Shown here piece after piece: positions 43,326 through 54,012 of a stretch of 64,000 nt of DNA. The position numbers and the translations under genes were made by a program. Origin of the DNA: Odontesthes bonariensis (Eukaryota > Chordata > Actinopteri > Atheriniformes > Atherinopsidae); the NCBI RefSeq assembly GCF_027942865.1, contig NC_134524.1:24843536-24907535 (forward strand), given 5' to 3'. The notes below the pieces were generated by a model. That model was not told where the DNA came from. It did not search any database and was given only the letters and a program-made list of their open reading frames with translations. Within the stretch, counting starts at the first letter, position 1; each line of letters begins with the position of its first letter.

Positions 43326-43828
43326 AAAGCATGTTATCATAATTTGTAAATTCGTGTTGATTTAGTTGTGAAAAAAGCAAACCACAAAACTTCCCTTTGA
43401 ACACAGACACGATTTATTGTTGCGTCTAGTTGTAGCCCTAAAAAAGCTCTTAGACAACATGTAAGAGGTTTTTTTAAGTGGATCTCATCTTTAGTATTAC
43501 TTGTCTGGGGAATCGTGAGGGATGTACTTGAATACATTGAAGTAAAGGAACAGTAATCATTTGGCATAATTTAGGGTTTATATTTTAAGAGATTGAGCCG
43601 ACAATTTTGGACAGAATCAAGAAAGACACCAACGAACTGTGCCTATACTTCTAATACCCGGCAGGTCTTTTTTCTTAACCCACCGATAACTCTGTTATAA
43701 TATCGGCATGACATTATACACTCATCAGACACGAAACTGCCTATAAAAGATGACTGACGTGGCACACGCGTCGTCTTAATACTAGCCAGGATTAGTTCAG
43801 AAACACTGTTGATGCTGTTGTTACTCAC

Positions 43829-43913
43829 CTTGAACCGGCGTCAGGACAGAAAACAGCAACAAGAAGACGAGATTAAAGCGCACAATGACAGGCGAAAAAC
43901 CCTCGATGTTCAT
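43829..43913 (-). CDS. Orphan signal-peptide exon
   Basis: Minus strand: ATG then 28 codons, MNIEGFSPVIVRFNLVFLLL and FSVLTPVQ, ending in one base before donor GTGAGT. The hydrophobic core LVFLLLFSVLTPV makes a good secretory leader and the phase-1 end suits an Ig-superfamily gene. No matching Ig exon was found downstream on this strand before 34369. It may be the first exon of a receptor whose body was lost, or may splice a long way. Confidence 0.5.
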
Positions 43914-44093
43914 TTGGCCGTCCTCCCTTTGCTGCTGAACACATGGCATGAGAGATTGCGTTAGTCCACGTGGATCTGTGTATGTTTCTGTTTAGTCTCT
44001 GTTCGTCTCCAGTTAGTTTAGTCCTGCCATTTGCTCACCTTTCCTCTGTTCCCTCCTGCCAGTCGTCAGCTCCACTCACTCCACCTGTGTGTC

Positions 44094-44190
44094 TTCACTC
44101 CCTCACTCCCTCACTCCCTCACTCACTCACTCACTCACTCACTCACTCACTCACTCACTCACTCACTCACTCACTCACTCACTCCCTCCC
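44094..44190. repeat. (ACTC)n tetranucleotide microsatellite
   Basis: About 23 near-perfect ACTC units with CCCT variants at both ends. Ser-Leu-Thr-His runs in ORFs across it are artefacts. Confidence 0.95.
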
Positions 44191-44389
44191 TCAGCTAAAC
44201 TCTCGGCTGTGATTCACTCATTGTCAGATCCTCCGTCCCATGCAGGTTTCCCCGTCTGTCTGGTTCCACGAAATGTACAGTCTGCTTTTTTTTGTTTTTT
44301 TTTCCTTAGGCGTTTGTTGTTTTTCTAGTTTTTCTAGTTTAGTTTGTTTTGGTATTTTCCAGGCTTGGCTTGGCTGTGATTTTAATTCA

Positions 44390-44925
44390 TAATCAAATCA
44401 AATCAAATTTATTTGTATAGCACATTTCATGTACAGAACAATTCAAAGTGCTTCACATAAAATAAAAGCATTGCAGCAGGGAGTGGAAGAAGCATTAAAA
44501 ATACATAAAAGAATATAAAGAGAAACAATTAAAATGATTTAAATGAATTTAAAAACAAGCAACAGTCCGGAAAAATTAAAAGATAGCGTGCAGATTTCAT
44601 GCATAGACACATGAGAAAAGAAATATTTTTAATCTGGATTTAAAAATGTCTCCATTTGGTGAAAGTTTAATCTCCACTGGCAGTTTGTTCCACTTGTTTG
44701 CAGCATAACAGCTAAATGCTGCTTCTCCATCTTTAGTCTGGACTCTGGACTGGACCAGCTGACCTGAGTCCTTGGATCTAAGAGCTCTGCCGGGTTTATA
44801 TTCTCTGAACATATCACAGATGTATTTTGGGCCTAAACCGTTCTGGGATTTGTAAACCATCAGCAGACTTTTAAAATCTATTCTGTGACTGACTGGAAGC
44901 CAGAGTATTATTTCCATTCTAAATA
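44390..44925 (-). mobile_element. L2-type LINE fragment
   Basis: Minus strand reads WLPVSHRIDFKSLLMVYKSQ, GPKYICDMFREYKPGRALRS, GEAAFSCYAANKWNKLPVEI and FKSRLKIFLF, then a (TTTGA)n tail. It is a longer copy of the 3' piece seen in the lectin introns. Confidence 0.82.
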
Positions 44926-45009
44926 AACGGCTTAAGTTGCCTCCTGACTCCGGCTCCCTGTCTGCACCTGGGTCCTCCTTCCTCGCCTCCACCTCCAAAC
45001 CGTGACAGT

Positions 45010-45770
45010 GGAATGATGAAAAGAATTTACATGTTGGAAATCCCATCTCATTTATATACCAACATTTGATCTCTGCTTTGTGGTTTCACTTTCTTCTCAC
45101 GGCAGGTAGATATATATACTCTGACGTTACTTTTGGTTGTGCTTTTGTTTTGTCTGTTTCAATGAACCTGACATCTTGGACACCTACACGTGTTTAAATA
45201 CTTCATCACTGTCCCAGCCGTTTTACACGGCTGGCCGTTCTCTGACAGTTCATGCTGTAACTCCTCAGATGAGTGGCACTTCAGAATGAAATTATTAGTC
45301 CAGCAACAGTGCTGTAGACCTCAGATTGAGCCCTCTCAACTGTTTTTGTTTTGTTTTTTATTTTATCTTATGTGCTTTCGGTCAGTGTTGTGCGCCACCT
45401 TCATCCACCAAGAGAGGGCGCAAGTTTACAAGATTGGCTAAACAGGACTGACCAAAATAGGCAGTCAATTTAAAGGGATAGTTCGCCTCTTTTGACATGA
45501 AGGACCATGAAGGGCCATAAATAGGACCATGCTAAAGCCTAAGTAAGAAGGGGAAAATATATTATATTTTATATGTTATAGTTTGGCTGTGGAATGTTTT
45601 GTGTCACTAAAACATGAAGAGAAAGTCATCCACATTGTACCAAAGTTCTAGTAAAATTGACTGCTGTTCTGCGCCGGCTGGACCAGCATTAAACATATGC
45701 AGTTCACTCAGGAGCTGGTGTTAGACTTTTAGTGAGCCATAGTGCGGTCTTTTAAATAGCCTGGCTAGGC
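45010..45770. other. No gene recognised
   Basis: Contains 'tttaaagggatagttcgcct' near 45471, the inverted match of the repeat end at 8405-8437. No domain-bearing ORF. Confidence 0.45.
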
Positions 45771-46010
45771 TAAGGCCCAATCCCAATTCACCCCTTGGCC
45801 CTACCCCTTACCCCTTCCCCTCCGTTTTGCGCGTTCACGTGTAGAGGTAGTGTTGTCCCAATACTCTTCCAAAGCCCTTCCCCTTAGCCCTACCCCTCCG
45901 TTGTAGCCCTTGAAACGGAGGGGTTCGGCCAGGCAGACTCCGTTTGAAGGGGTATGATATATTTCCCAGAATACAACGCGACTACCGGGAGATCGCGAGT
46001 CTTTTTAAAA

Positions 46011-46712
46011 ATGGCAGAAGCGAGAGCACCACACAAATGTAAGTTCTTCTATTTTTTTTGCCATAATTTAACTGTTTTAATCGTTTTAAGTTGTGATAAC
46101 TGGTGTATTGTGTGAGTTTAACATGGTGGCAATGTGTAGTTATTTTCTGTTATAAACGCACATGGGAAAAGTCACTATTTTACATGGAGTAATCGGTCAA
46201 TGCATGTGAAGGTGCTGTGAAAGAGTTGTCATTTTTTAAATTGTAACACGAGTATTTACAAGCAATGTAGTTGGTTAACCATAGAGAAGTTCCTTTTGAG
46301 TGACATGAGCGTCATTTCGCTACCTATTATCACAAGTATTCATATACGTGACTGATTCACAGGGACTCGAGCACAAACAAAGAGCCTGATCAGGTTTAGC
46401 GCCGAAAACGAAGATCTGTTTCTAAAGTCATCCCCATCCCCAAAAAGAAGTAGGAAGTCCAATCCCATAATGGATTACCTGATACAGGAGAGCCTGAAGG
46501 AGCAGAAGCGCCACGAGCAGAAAACGGAGCGCTTTTTAGCTCTGTTTGAGCGCATGATAGACAAACTTTACGGTGAGTTGATGCGCCATGCACCTATTGT
46601 ACACACAGCCACCACTACCGCATTCTGAAACACCTTTTTTTAATTTTTTACAATGGATGAAAGTGCATGCTATAATGTCGTGTCGTGTCTTGTTCCCCCA
46701 GAACATCACTGA
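46011..46712 (+). CDS. Small Myb-like (Harbinger accessory) protein, 3 exons
   Basis: Exons 46011-46038, 46363-46572, 46702-46712 splice in frame to an 82-aa protein ending in TGA. After MAEARAPHK it has WTRAQTKSLIRFSAENEDLF, the beginning of a Myb/SANT-like helix as in Harbinger accessory proteins. It then skips to a basic stretch (SPKRSRKS) and a C-terminal helix rich in Glu/Lys/Leu (KEQKRHEQKTERFLALFERM). The remaining helices of the Myb fold are absent, consistent with internal deletion. AATAAA follows near 46917. All three splice junctions are canonical, so a transcript is possible. Host function is unknown. Confidence 0.55.
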
Positions 46713-47497
46713 GCCCATGCAGCACCTCCGATGCGCCCTCCGCTGTTCCTGCTCCGGTCATCTCGTTCTTGATGATTGCACTGTTGCCCGTTTATATTCA
46801 TAATGTTTATATTCATACTGTTTATTGTCCATATTTGCACCACACACTTTACAGCAGACACTTTAAGCTGTTATTTCTGAAAATAAGCTGCCTTACCAGT
46901 CTGTAATGTGAGCCTAATAAAAGAAATTAAGGACAAAAGGTTTGTGAGCATGATTATCACATCAACATCATATGAACGACTGGAACGGATATTGGTATGA
47001 AGAGATTTATTATACAAGGGATAACAAAAAAATTGGGGTACATGTTGTGGTCCAATGGGCAATAATTTGTAGGACGACCCGTCTGCTGGAAAGAAAAACA
47101 TGGAAAGATCAGGCTTTCATCCTCCCAAACCAACACATTGATAGCACACACAATGCAGTGCATTTATTTAAGTCATCAAATCTGAACCTGGTACAAAGAA
47201 AACCGCTTCAAAAACGCATGAGCTGCATGTTTATCCCAAACGGAACGAGGCGAGTAACAAAGGCTAAACGTTAGCTTATGTTTTCAGCTAGGTCAGCCAG
47301 GTTAGGATACTACTCCAGTCAATAAATCAGCAAATCCAACGAGACAAGCAAATTGTTTCTATATTACACGATATCACAAATGTACAGTTAGAAGCACTTT
47401 CAAACACAAACACACAATCATTTTCACACGCCGGCTCTGGAAGCTACCAGCTGCTTACTCACACGCGTTATTTGTATTAATTTATAATTCTACATAC

Positions 47498-47629
47498 CGT
47501 AACAAGATCAAGCAATGCTCCCAGATGTCGAAGACGCCTTCGCCTGATGGCACTCCGTCGATTCGACGCAGATATTTCTAAAAATATCCGAATAGCCCAG
47601 GACAGCGCGAACACCACAGCACCGGTCAT
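47498..47629 (-). pseudogene. Harbinger transposase-like first exon
   Basis: Minus strand ATG then 44 codons: hydrophobic start MTGAVVFALSWAIRIFLEIS and an arginine-rich stretch (RRSAIRRRRLRHLGALLDLV) before GTATGT. Fish Harbinger transposases begin with a similar hydrophobic-then-arginine-rich segment. No DDE core follows. Confidence 0.4.
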
Positions 47630-47834
47630 GTTTGTTTACTTCTGGCTAAAGCTGTCGCTTTTGGTTACGTAACAACTGACGGCGCGAACTTATTACGTTC
47701 GTGAGTGTGAAGTGCTGTCCCAATTCGAAGGGGTGACATTCCTAGCCCTTCGCCTACCCCTCCGTTTGAAGGGGCGAGGGGTAGGGGCGAGGGGTAGGCG
47801 AAGGGATAGAAAATAGAATTGGGATTGGGCCTTT

Positions 47835-48725
47835 GATGCTAACGCCAAATTGAACGGCACCTTTTGCAAAGATAGGCACATTGGATATTATTTCCTGTAA
47901 ACGTGTTTCAAAAGAACATCACAAAGCTATACAAAAGACCACAATGGCTTAGTATACATGTAGTGACCATTTGTCCATAAAAAACAAATTAAACTTAAAC
48001 CAAACAAAATCAAAAGACCACTGATGCACCATGGGGGATGTGGTTTAACGCAGGCAAAAGAAGATGATTTATTTCAGAACAATAAAACAAACAAAAGAAC
48101 AAAGAAAACCATGCCTGCTACCCTCTCCTTTTCCCTGGTAAAAAACCATTGGCCCACCCAGGTGCATGCTGGTACTCCAGGTGCCTACCTACGGTGCCCA
48201 GTGTGACCCAATTACCAAAATATTCTAAACAAATAACTAACAAGGAATACTAGCAAAAAATCTAATCTAAATAAAGCACTGAAATCAATCAAATAAAGTT
48301 ACTCATAATTAGCTGTTGATATGCAACACCATGGGATCACCTAAGATTCGTCTTTCTACTTGTCCTGCTGGATATCAGTGCTGCTTTTCCTTCAGCCGAT
48401 CCCAACTACAACAGGTCATCTGGATTTAAGGAATCACAAAAGGCTGATGTGAGTGTCGTTTATCTGAGTCCAGTTTGTTCTCGTAAACAGTCAACCTCGT
48501 TACAAATACAGTTGTCCGTGAAAACAGAGTGAAAGAACAATGAAGACACAGAGTGATTCCTGTGCCGTCCAAGTTGCGTCTCTTTAATTCTCACAAATGC
48601 AAAATATAGTATAAACTCTCCAAATGTAATATTCTCATCCGTTTCAGGTAAATTGGAAATATCTCTACTTTTCACATGCATCCAATAACCTAATAAACAC
48701 ACGTTCAAATCAGATTGAAACATTG
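47835..48725. other. No gene recognised
   Basis: Non-coding. One frame near 48335-48400 reads LVLLDISAAF, which resembles a LINE RT motif, but the following residues do not fit. Confidence 0.4.
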
Positions 48726-49116
48726 TTACACTCAGTGGGGTTACATGGCACTGAAAGGATCGGATAATTGGCTAAAATACAAGAAGACTGAGTTATTAAG
48801 TGCATGTAGACCTCTTAATCTGCCAAGAAATTGGATCGGATTGGATTACTCGCGATCGGATTAAGACCCCGAGATAAACGTGTTTGCAGACGGTAAAGCA
48901 CGTGGTGAATTAGACTTTGTGTTCTGCGCATGCTCGAGATTTTTTCCCGGGGTCGTGAGCCAGAAGTCGGAAGAGACGATATTACTGTTGCTGTCGCCGT
49001 CAGAAAGAAAGAAACAACGTGATGGAGAATGCGCCGTTGTGCATCGCGTTTGTGCAATAAGCAGCTCATCACAAACCAAATGTAGAGGGACGTAGCTTCA
49101 TCTTGCTCTTCGTTCC

Positions 49117-49139
49117 TGTTACGACCCAAGGGTTGTATA

Positions 49140-49195
<56 letters not shown>

Positions 49196-49575
49196 TAGGG
49201 CTGGAGCCAGGTGAGTTGTCCCAGCTGTGAGTGACTAGGTCTAATCAGCTGGGCTGCTTTTAAAAGATGCTGGAAGACGCAACCCAGGAGCCAGTGGGAC
49301 CAGCTGTTGTTGGAGTGTTTTTGCAGTTGCTTGTGCAGGTTGTCGTGAAGCATAACTCTTTCAGTGGAAGGAGGTTGACAGTTTGATTTTGGGTTCTGTT
49401 AATCATTTAGGCTCTTGTTCGTCCTCAGCAGGTGCCGTTGGGTTTGTGTTTTTCTTCTAGGTTTTGGTTAAATAGTATTACTTTTCTTTTCCAATAAATA
49501 ACCATTTACCATCACACATCAGTTCTCATTGTTTTATTTCCTCAGCTCGGGACACTTTATTGTTACCCCATAACA
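49117..49575 (+). mobile_element. Solo LTR with (TG)n
   Basis: TGTTACGACCC...CCCCATAACA, 459 bp, flanked by GTTCC (49112-49116) and GTTCA (49576-49580), a 5-bp duplication with one mismatch. AATAAATAA lies near 49494. Contains a (TG)n array at 49142-49191. Confidence 0.75.
49142..49191. repeat. (TG)n microsatellite
   Basis: About 24 TG units in the solo LTR. Confidence 0.96.
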
Positions 49576-49639
49576 GTTCACCATTTTTTCGAATGCCTGA
49601 GTTTGTTGTTGTTGTTGTTGGTGTTGGTGAAGCGGTCAA

Positions 49640-50225
49640 CCTTGAGTGGCTCTAATAGCAACAGTTGAAATAGGTACGGGCTTTGCACCGGCCCGTCGTG
49701 GTGAAGAAGGAGCTGAGCCAGAAGGCGAAGCTCTCGATTTACCGGTCAATCTATGTTCCTACCCTCACCTATGGTCACGAGCTGTGGGTAGTGACCGAAA
49801 GAAGGAGATCGCGAATACAAGCGGCCGAAATGAGTTTCCTCCGCAGGGTGTCTGGGCTCTCCCTTAGAGAGGGTGAGAAGCTCGGTCATCCGGGAGGGGC
49901 TCGGAGTAGAACCGCTGCTCCTCCGCATCGAGAGGAGTCAGATGAGGTGGCACGGGCATCTGGTTAGGATGCCTCCTGGACGCCTCCCTGGTGAGGTGTT
50001 CCGGGCCCGTCCCACTGGGAGGAGGCCCCGGGGAAGACCCAGGACACGTTGGAGAGACTATGTTTCTCGGCTGGCCTGGGAACGCCTCGGGGTCCCCCCG
50101 GAAGAGCTGGAGGAAGTGGCCGGGGACAGGGACGTCTGGGTCTCTCTGCTTAGGCTGCTGCCCCCGCGACCCGATCCCCGGACCAGCGGAAGATAATGGA
50201 TAATGGATGGATGGATGGATGGATG
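49640..50225 (+). mobile_element. Rex3-like (RTE) LINE 3' end
   Basis: Reads KKELSQKAKLSIYRSIYVPT, LTYGHELWVVTE, RIQAAEMSFLRRVSGLSL, then after a frameshift EPLLLRIERSQMRWHGHLVR, PPGRLPGEVF and the stop after RPDPRTSGR. Ends in (ATGG)n, the tail type of teleost Rex3. 5'-truncated. The tail is interrupted by the hAT MITE at 50226-50614 and resumes at 50615. Confidence 0.87.
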
Positions 50226-50614
50226 CAGTGCTTAATTTGTAAAGTGGGAGGTCCCGGAGCGGAGAGGATGAGTGGCTCCGGTGTGGAAAAAAAGCGTGCG
50301 GGGGGGCCCTTTCGAGCAACCCTGTGCACCACACCGAAAATAATCTGGGCATGTATTGTAGGCCTAATAACGATTGTCACATCAAATCCGGCGCCGCTTT
50401 ACAAGCTCTCTGGCTAACTGTCCAATAGAACGGAAGTGTGCACCCTCCTTTTCCGTAATATAGATATTTTCAGTATCTCGTTATTTTTTTAAAAATAAAT
50501 ATTGTTTGTCAAGAGAGGTGGCAGATCGCGGATGACGGCTATAAATAGCTGGCGGAGTCAACGTCCGAGGTTCCGGAGCACGCTCCGGCTTGCTCCCCCT
50601 CAAATTAAGCCCTG
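50226..50614. mobile_element. hAT-type MITE in Rex3 tail
   Basis: Ends CAGTGCTTAATTTG and CAAATTAAGCCCTG; exact 8-bp duplication GATGGATG at 50218-50225 and 50615-50622. The host is the ATGG repeat tail, which makes the duplication less unique, but the inverted ends fix the borders. Confidence 0.82.
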
Positions 50615-50800
50615 GATGGATGGATGAAATGGGTACAGCGCCACCTATTGTATCGGGGAATGACATGCTTTGTGCCTCTGATCCGATTCATTCACCGCCA
50701 TATATCCATGGATAATTACCCTTGCTCAACTCATTCTTATTGTAATTTAGCCAATAATCCGACCCTTTCAGTGCCATGTTACCCCACTGAGTGTAACAAA

Positions 50801-51440
50801 AGACACAATATATACTGTACGTCTATAGTACAAATGACAGTATCATTTTACTGTGGCTATCATGCAGTTTACGTCTGCTGTGTTAATTGGTGTGATGCAC
50901 ACTTGCTCCACAAATTAGCTCACGGAGGAACATAAACATTTTCATCTGTACAAATCTTTCATAAACATCTTTAAATTTTTTCTTATTAAATAACGTCTAT
51001 TAAATAAAACCATGTGCAAAATACCCGTTGCGCGTGTTTCTTATTTGCAGGTGTGGAACTATGTGTGAGTGTAATGATTACGAGCAGCACACTTGACTGC
51101 CTGCAAGACAAAGGCAGGGGCAAAGAACACCCGCAGTCTGTAAGAGTGGCGGCTTTTCGATTTTCTTAAACATCAATAAACACACGAACATGATCCTTCA
51201 ACTCACTCTTAGCATATGTACGCACAACTGAAAGCATAAAGAACTTAAAACCACCAACTTTGTGAAAACAGACAGAGTGAAAGAACAATGAAGACACGGA
51301 GTGATGCCCGCGCCGTCCAAGTTGCGTCTGGAGAGTGGTCTCACTCATGAGACCCACTGACATATATTTGTCTATGCTGAGACCACCCAAATGGCAACAG
51401 TTCCGGTCTCGAAGCTCCCACTTACTAATTTTCCTCTTAA
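50801..51440. other. No gene recognised
   Basis: Contains 'cagagtgaaagaacaatgaagacac', shared with about 48525-48550, a small diverged direct repeat. No coding support. Confidence 0.4.
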
Positions 51441-51592
51441 AGCTGCAGTAGGCAAGTTTTCAAAATAGGGCTCGGGCACACGCGTTGCATTCTGGGATAT
51501 GGTCGCCATATTGGAGGCTCAATCTCGTAAACAAACCCTGAGGCAAGACGGAGATCAAGGACCAAACAGTGAGAGAAAAGTGAGAGAAAAGC

Positions 51593-51823
51593 ATGTTAAA
51601 ATCGAAGAAAGGATGTGGGATATACCGGGATACATTACAGAAAGAAGCCAGAGATCGGTACATACAGAAGATTGGCGTTATAAACGGACTGGACCCTTAT
51701 GAAATACCGAGCAAGGAATGGATTGTCGACGAAGATTTACTGCCTAAGTTCACCCTTTCGGACATAATTGCGTATATAGTATGTGGTGTCAGTGCTTATA
51801 CTTTGCAACAGTTTCAATTCTAA
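51593..51823 (+). pseudogene. Transposon-borne coding segment (SWIM/YqaJ-associated type)
   Basis: 76-aa frame with DRYIQKIGVINGLDPYEIPS, KEWIVDEDLLPKFTLSDI and VSAYTLQQFQF. The layout 'RY..K...I.G.DPY.IP...W..D..LLP....DI..Y...G.SAYT...F' resembles the N-terminal region of fish SWIM-finger/YqaJ-nuclease proteins often carried by transposons. Recognition is from memory and not certain. It stops before any SWIM or nuclease motif. Confidence 0.4.
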
Positions 51824-52289
51824 TGACACTTTACACTTTTGTCATGTTACTCTACTTGTAAATAAATAATGAAACACACACACTTGGCTGTATCTCAAAG
51901 CATATTTATTTCAGACGACTTCAAATTTGCACAACACTCCTGCTAATGGTGGTCAGAGTACAACATACAGACACAATCTTGTCAAAGAATGTTTTGTCTT
52001 CACCTTCGCATGGCAAAACTATGTTGATAGATACTTTTGCTGACAAAAAGGTGTATTGTTTCTGACAGTTCCAATCGCTCTTTCCATGTGAATTTGGAGA
52101 TGGGCAATTTTCCTTGTATTTTCCACATTAAATTAAGATTAAGATCAGATTTATTGTCATGTATACATGCATACACACGAAATTTGTCCTCCGCTTTTAA
52201 CCCATTGAGACATCCCTTGCTTCCAACTGACAGTGTCCTCTTGTGAAGGCGGGGATCTTTACCTCAGCACACAAAAGTCCCAGCACACA

Positions 52290-52570
52290 AAAGTCTGTAA
52301 CTTACCAGAATGAAAATGCAGAGAACACACTCTCATCGACACCGGGATTGAGTGGAAAGTTATGCTTGGTCGTCTTACAGCAGCGATCCATGCTAGTCGA
52401 CGACGCTTTGTTATCTCGGACACTTGGTCTCCGTGGGTGCGCCTCCAAGCAGGAAACCGGTAAAAAAGATAAACCATTTACGATTTCCCCCCCATTCCTG
52501 TCACAGCTTACGCTATTGCACCCCACGACACAGCAACGTGCGACCATAGTGGCAAAGACAATAAGTAAAA
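52290..52570 (-). pseudogene. THAP zinc-finger domain, frameshifted
   Basis: Frame 1 starts MVARCCVVGCNSVSCDRNGG; a neighbouring frame continues YRFPAWRRTHG, KRRRLAWIAAVRRPSITF and MRVCSLHFHSGK. Together they show the THAP pattern C-x4-C, the central W and C-x2-H. The two frames meet at a T6 run near 52462-52467, a one-base slip. DNA-binding domain of a Kolobok-type transposase; dead as it stands. Confidence 0.7.
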
Positions 52571-53101
52571 TAGATAAACCAACGAAGAAAGTTCCGAGAC
52601 CAGGCGGGAGTACGTCTGCGCGCAGTGCAAAACAATGTAAACAAAGCAGTTCTGAGCCTCCAGTATGGCCGCCGCTCACGTAGTGACGTCACGTGCCCGA
52701 GCCCTATTGCGAGTCTAAAGTCGGAAAATTCGAACTGATACAACTTTCAGGTCCCTCCCCCAACCTCTAACAAGCTCCGAATCGCCCCCCAAACCCCTCC
52801 CCCTCTGTGGACGAGGTTGTGCACGTGAGTTCACACCAGTGTGAGCGCACACAAGCTGGGGCAGACTCACGCTCAGCAGCGTGTGCACAAGCTGTGATTG
52901 ACAGGTAGGATTCCTCCACCCTAACTTGATTGGTTAAAAACAGCCGGGAGCGCTCGGTTTTTGCAAGCATGATTACAGGCTTCAGAGGGAGCTACAGATT
53001 TCGTTATTTTTCCTAAACAGCCTATTTAATATTCTACTTCCAGAATCCCATGACAGTTCAAGCTAATATGACTAAAAAAAAGTTGCCTACTGCCGCTTTA
53101 A

Positions 53102-53642
53102 TGCCACAGACAGTATATATGAAAAATAAGATTTGCATATCACAGATATTCACATTCAGTCCGTAAAAATGAACAGAAAGATTCAATTCCTTTTACAATG
53201 AGATTAAATTCAAATGAATCTGGTGACACATTCTTGGGTTCACAACAGTAGGAAATTCATTTAAGTGCTGGGCAGTGAAATGGACTTCACGCTGTGCTTT
53301 TTTTTAAACTTCATTTCTGTGTGCCCGCTTCCTTTATTGTATCTGAGTCACAGACCAGGGCGGAAAGCTGTGGTTTCTACGGAGATCACGTCAGTTTGAG
53401 CCTAGGTGAGAGTATACTTGCTGGCATTTTTGAAAAGCTTCCTTTAACATTTCAAGTTTGGACAGACTAACATAATAATTCAAACATTTTTTTCTAATAT
53501 CTTCTAAGTGTACTTACTAGGTCTTCCTCCCACGCTAAAGTTAGTCATGGAGCCACATACACAAACCATGCGTATGGAAAAAGAAGCCACATTATTTACA
53601 ATAAACCAAAACAGGCAATTTCATGGAGCATCTCATAGGTGC
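53102..53642. other. No gene recognised
   Basis: AT-rich intergenic stretch with no repeat or domain I can name. Confidence 0.5.
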
Positions 53643-54012
53643 AGGGCTGCATGGTGGTGTCATGGTTAGCACCGTCGCCTCAAAGCAAGAAGCTTCCTGG
53701 TTTTAACCCCTGGCTGGGGCCTTTTAACTCCCCTGCGGAGTTTGCATGCTCTCCCTGTGTATGTGTGGGCTCTCTCCGGGTACTCCAGCTTCCTCCCACC
53801 GTCCAAAAAGATGCATGTTCTATGTTAACTGGTTATTCTAAATTGTCCCGAGGAGTGAGTGTGAGCATGCATGGTTGTTTGTCTCTGTGTGACCCTGTGA
53901 TGGACTGCTGACCTGTCCAAAGTGTACCCCACCTCTCGCCCAGTGGCAGCTGGGACAGGCTCCAGCCTATTCTGAATTGGATTAAGCGAGCATAGGAAGC
54001 GGATGGATGGAT
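53643..54012 (+). mobile_element. SINE-like dispersed repeat
   Basis: Plus-strand relative of 27806-28140: 'gtcatggttagcaccgtcgc', 'gtttgcatgctctccctgtg', 'gatggactgctgacctgtcc' and a (GGAT)n tail. Confidence 0.75.

Larger units (their letters stand above)
43965..45008 (+). mobile_element. LTR-like sequence interrupted by an L2 fragment
   Basis: Left part 43965-44389 ('gtctccagttagtttagtcc', 'actccacctgtgtgtcttca'), right part 44926-45008 ending 'gcacctgggtcctcc' and CCGTGACA, as gypsy-type LTRs end. The 5' terminus is not clear, so no target duplication is given. Contains the (ACTC)n array. Confidence 0.5.
45774..47831. mobile_element. Harbinger-like transposon with gene remnants
   Basis: Inverted ends GGCCCAATCCCAATT at 45774 and the complement ending at 47831, followed inwards by CCCTACCCCT-rich repeats on both sides. 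The interior carries a small Myb-like gene (46011-46712, plus) and a transposase-like first exon (47498-47629, minus), the two-gene layout of PIF/Harbinger. The transposase catalytic exons are missing. No certain target duplication was read. Confidence 0.7.
48726..50800. mobile_element. TIR transposon carrying nested elements
   Basis: Left end 'ttacactcagtggggttaca' with 'tggcactgaaaggatcggat' is the near-perfect inverse of 50750-50800 ('tcagtgccatgttaccccac' then 'tgagtgtaa'); the inverted repeats are about 50 bp. Between them lie a solo LTR, a Rex3-like end and a hAT MITE, so the original element was short. Target duplication unclear. Superfamily not assigned. Confidence 0.72.
51441..53097. 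mobile_element. TTAA-target element with THAP remnant (Kolobok-like)
   Basis: 1657 bp flanked by TTAA (51437-51440, 53098-53101). Ends AGCTGCAGTAGGCAA and AGCGGCAGTAGGCAA inverted. It encodes a broken THAP zinc finger on the minus strand (52290-52570) and a separate coding-like segment on the plus strand (51593-51823). TTAA target plus THAP fits Kolobok; the full transposase is absent. Confidence 0.78.

Noticed and set aside
44094..44212. Ser-Leu-Thr-His repeat proteins
   Set aside because: Translation of the (ACTC)n microsatellite.
48330..48440. Frame reading FVFLLVLLDISAAFPSADP, like a leader or a LINE RT motif
   Set aside because: No in-frame ATG, and the residues after the motif do not continue as an RT or as a known secreted protein.
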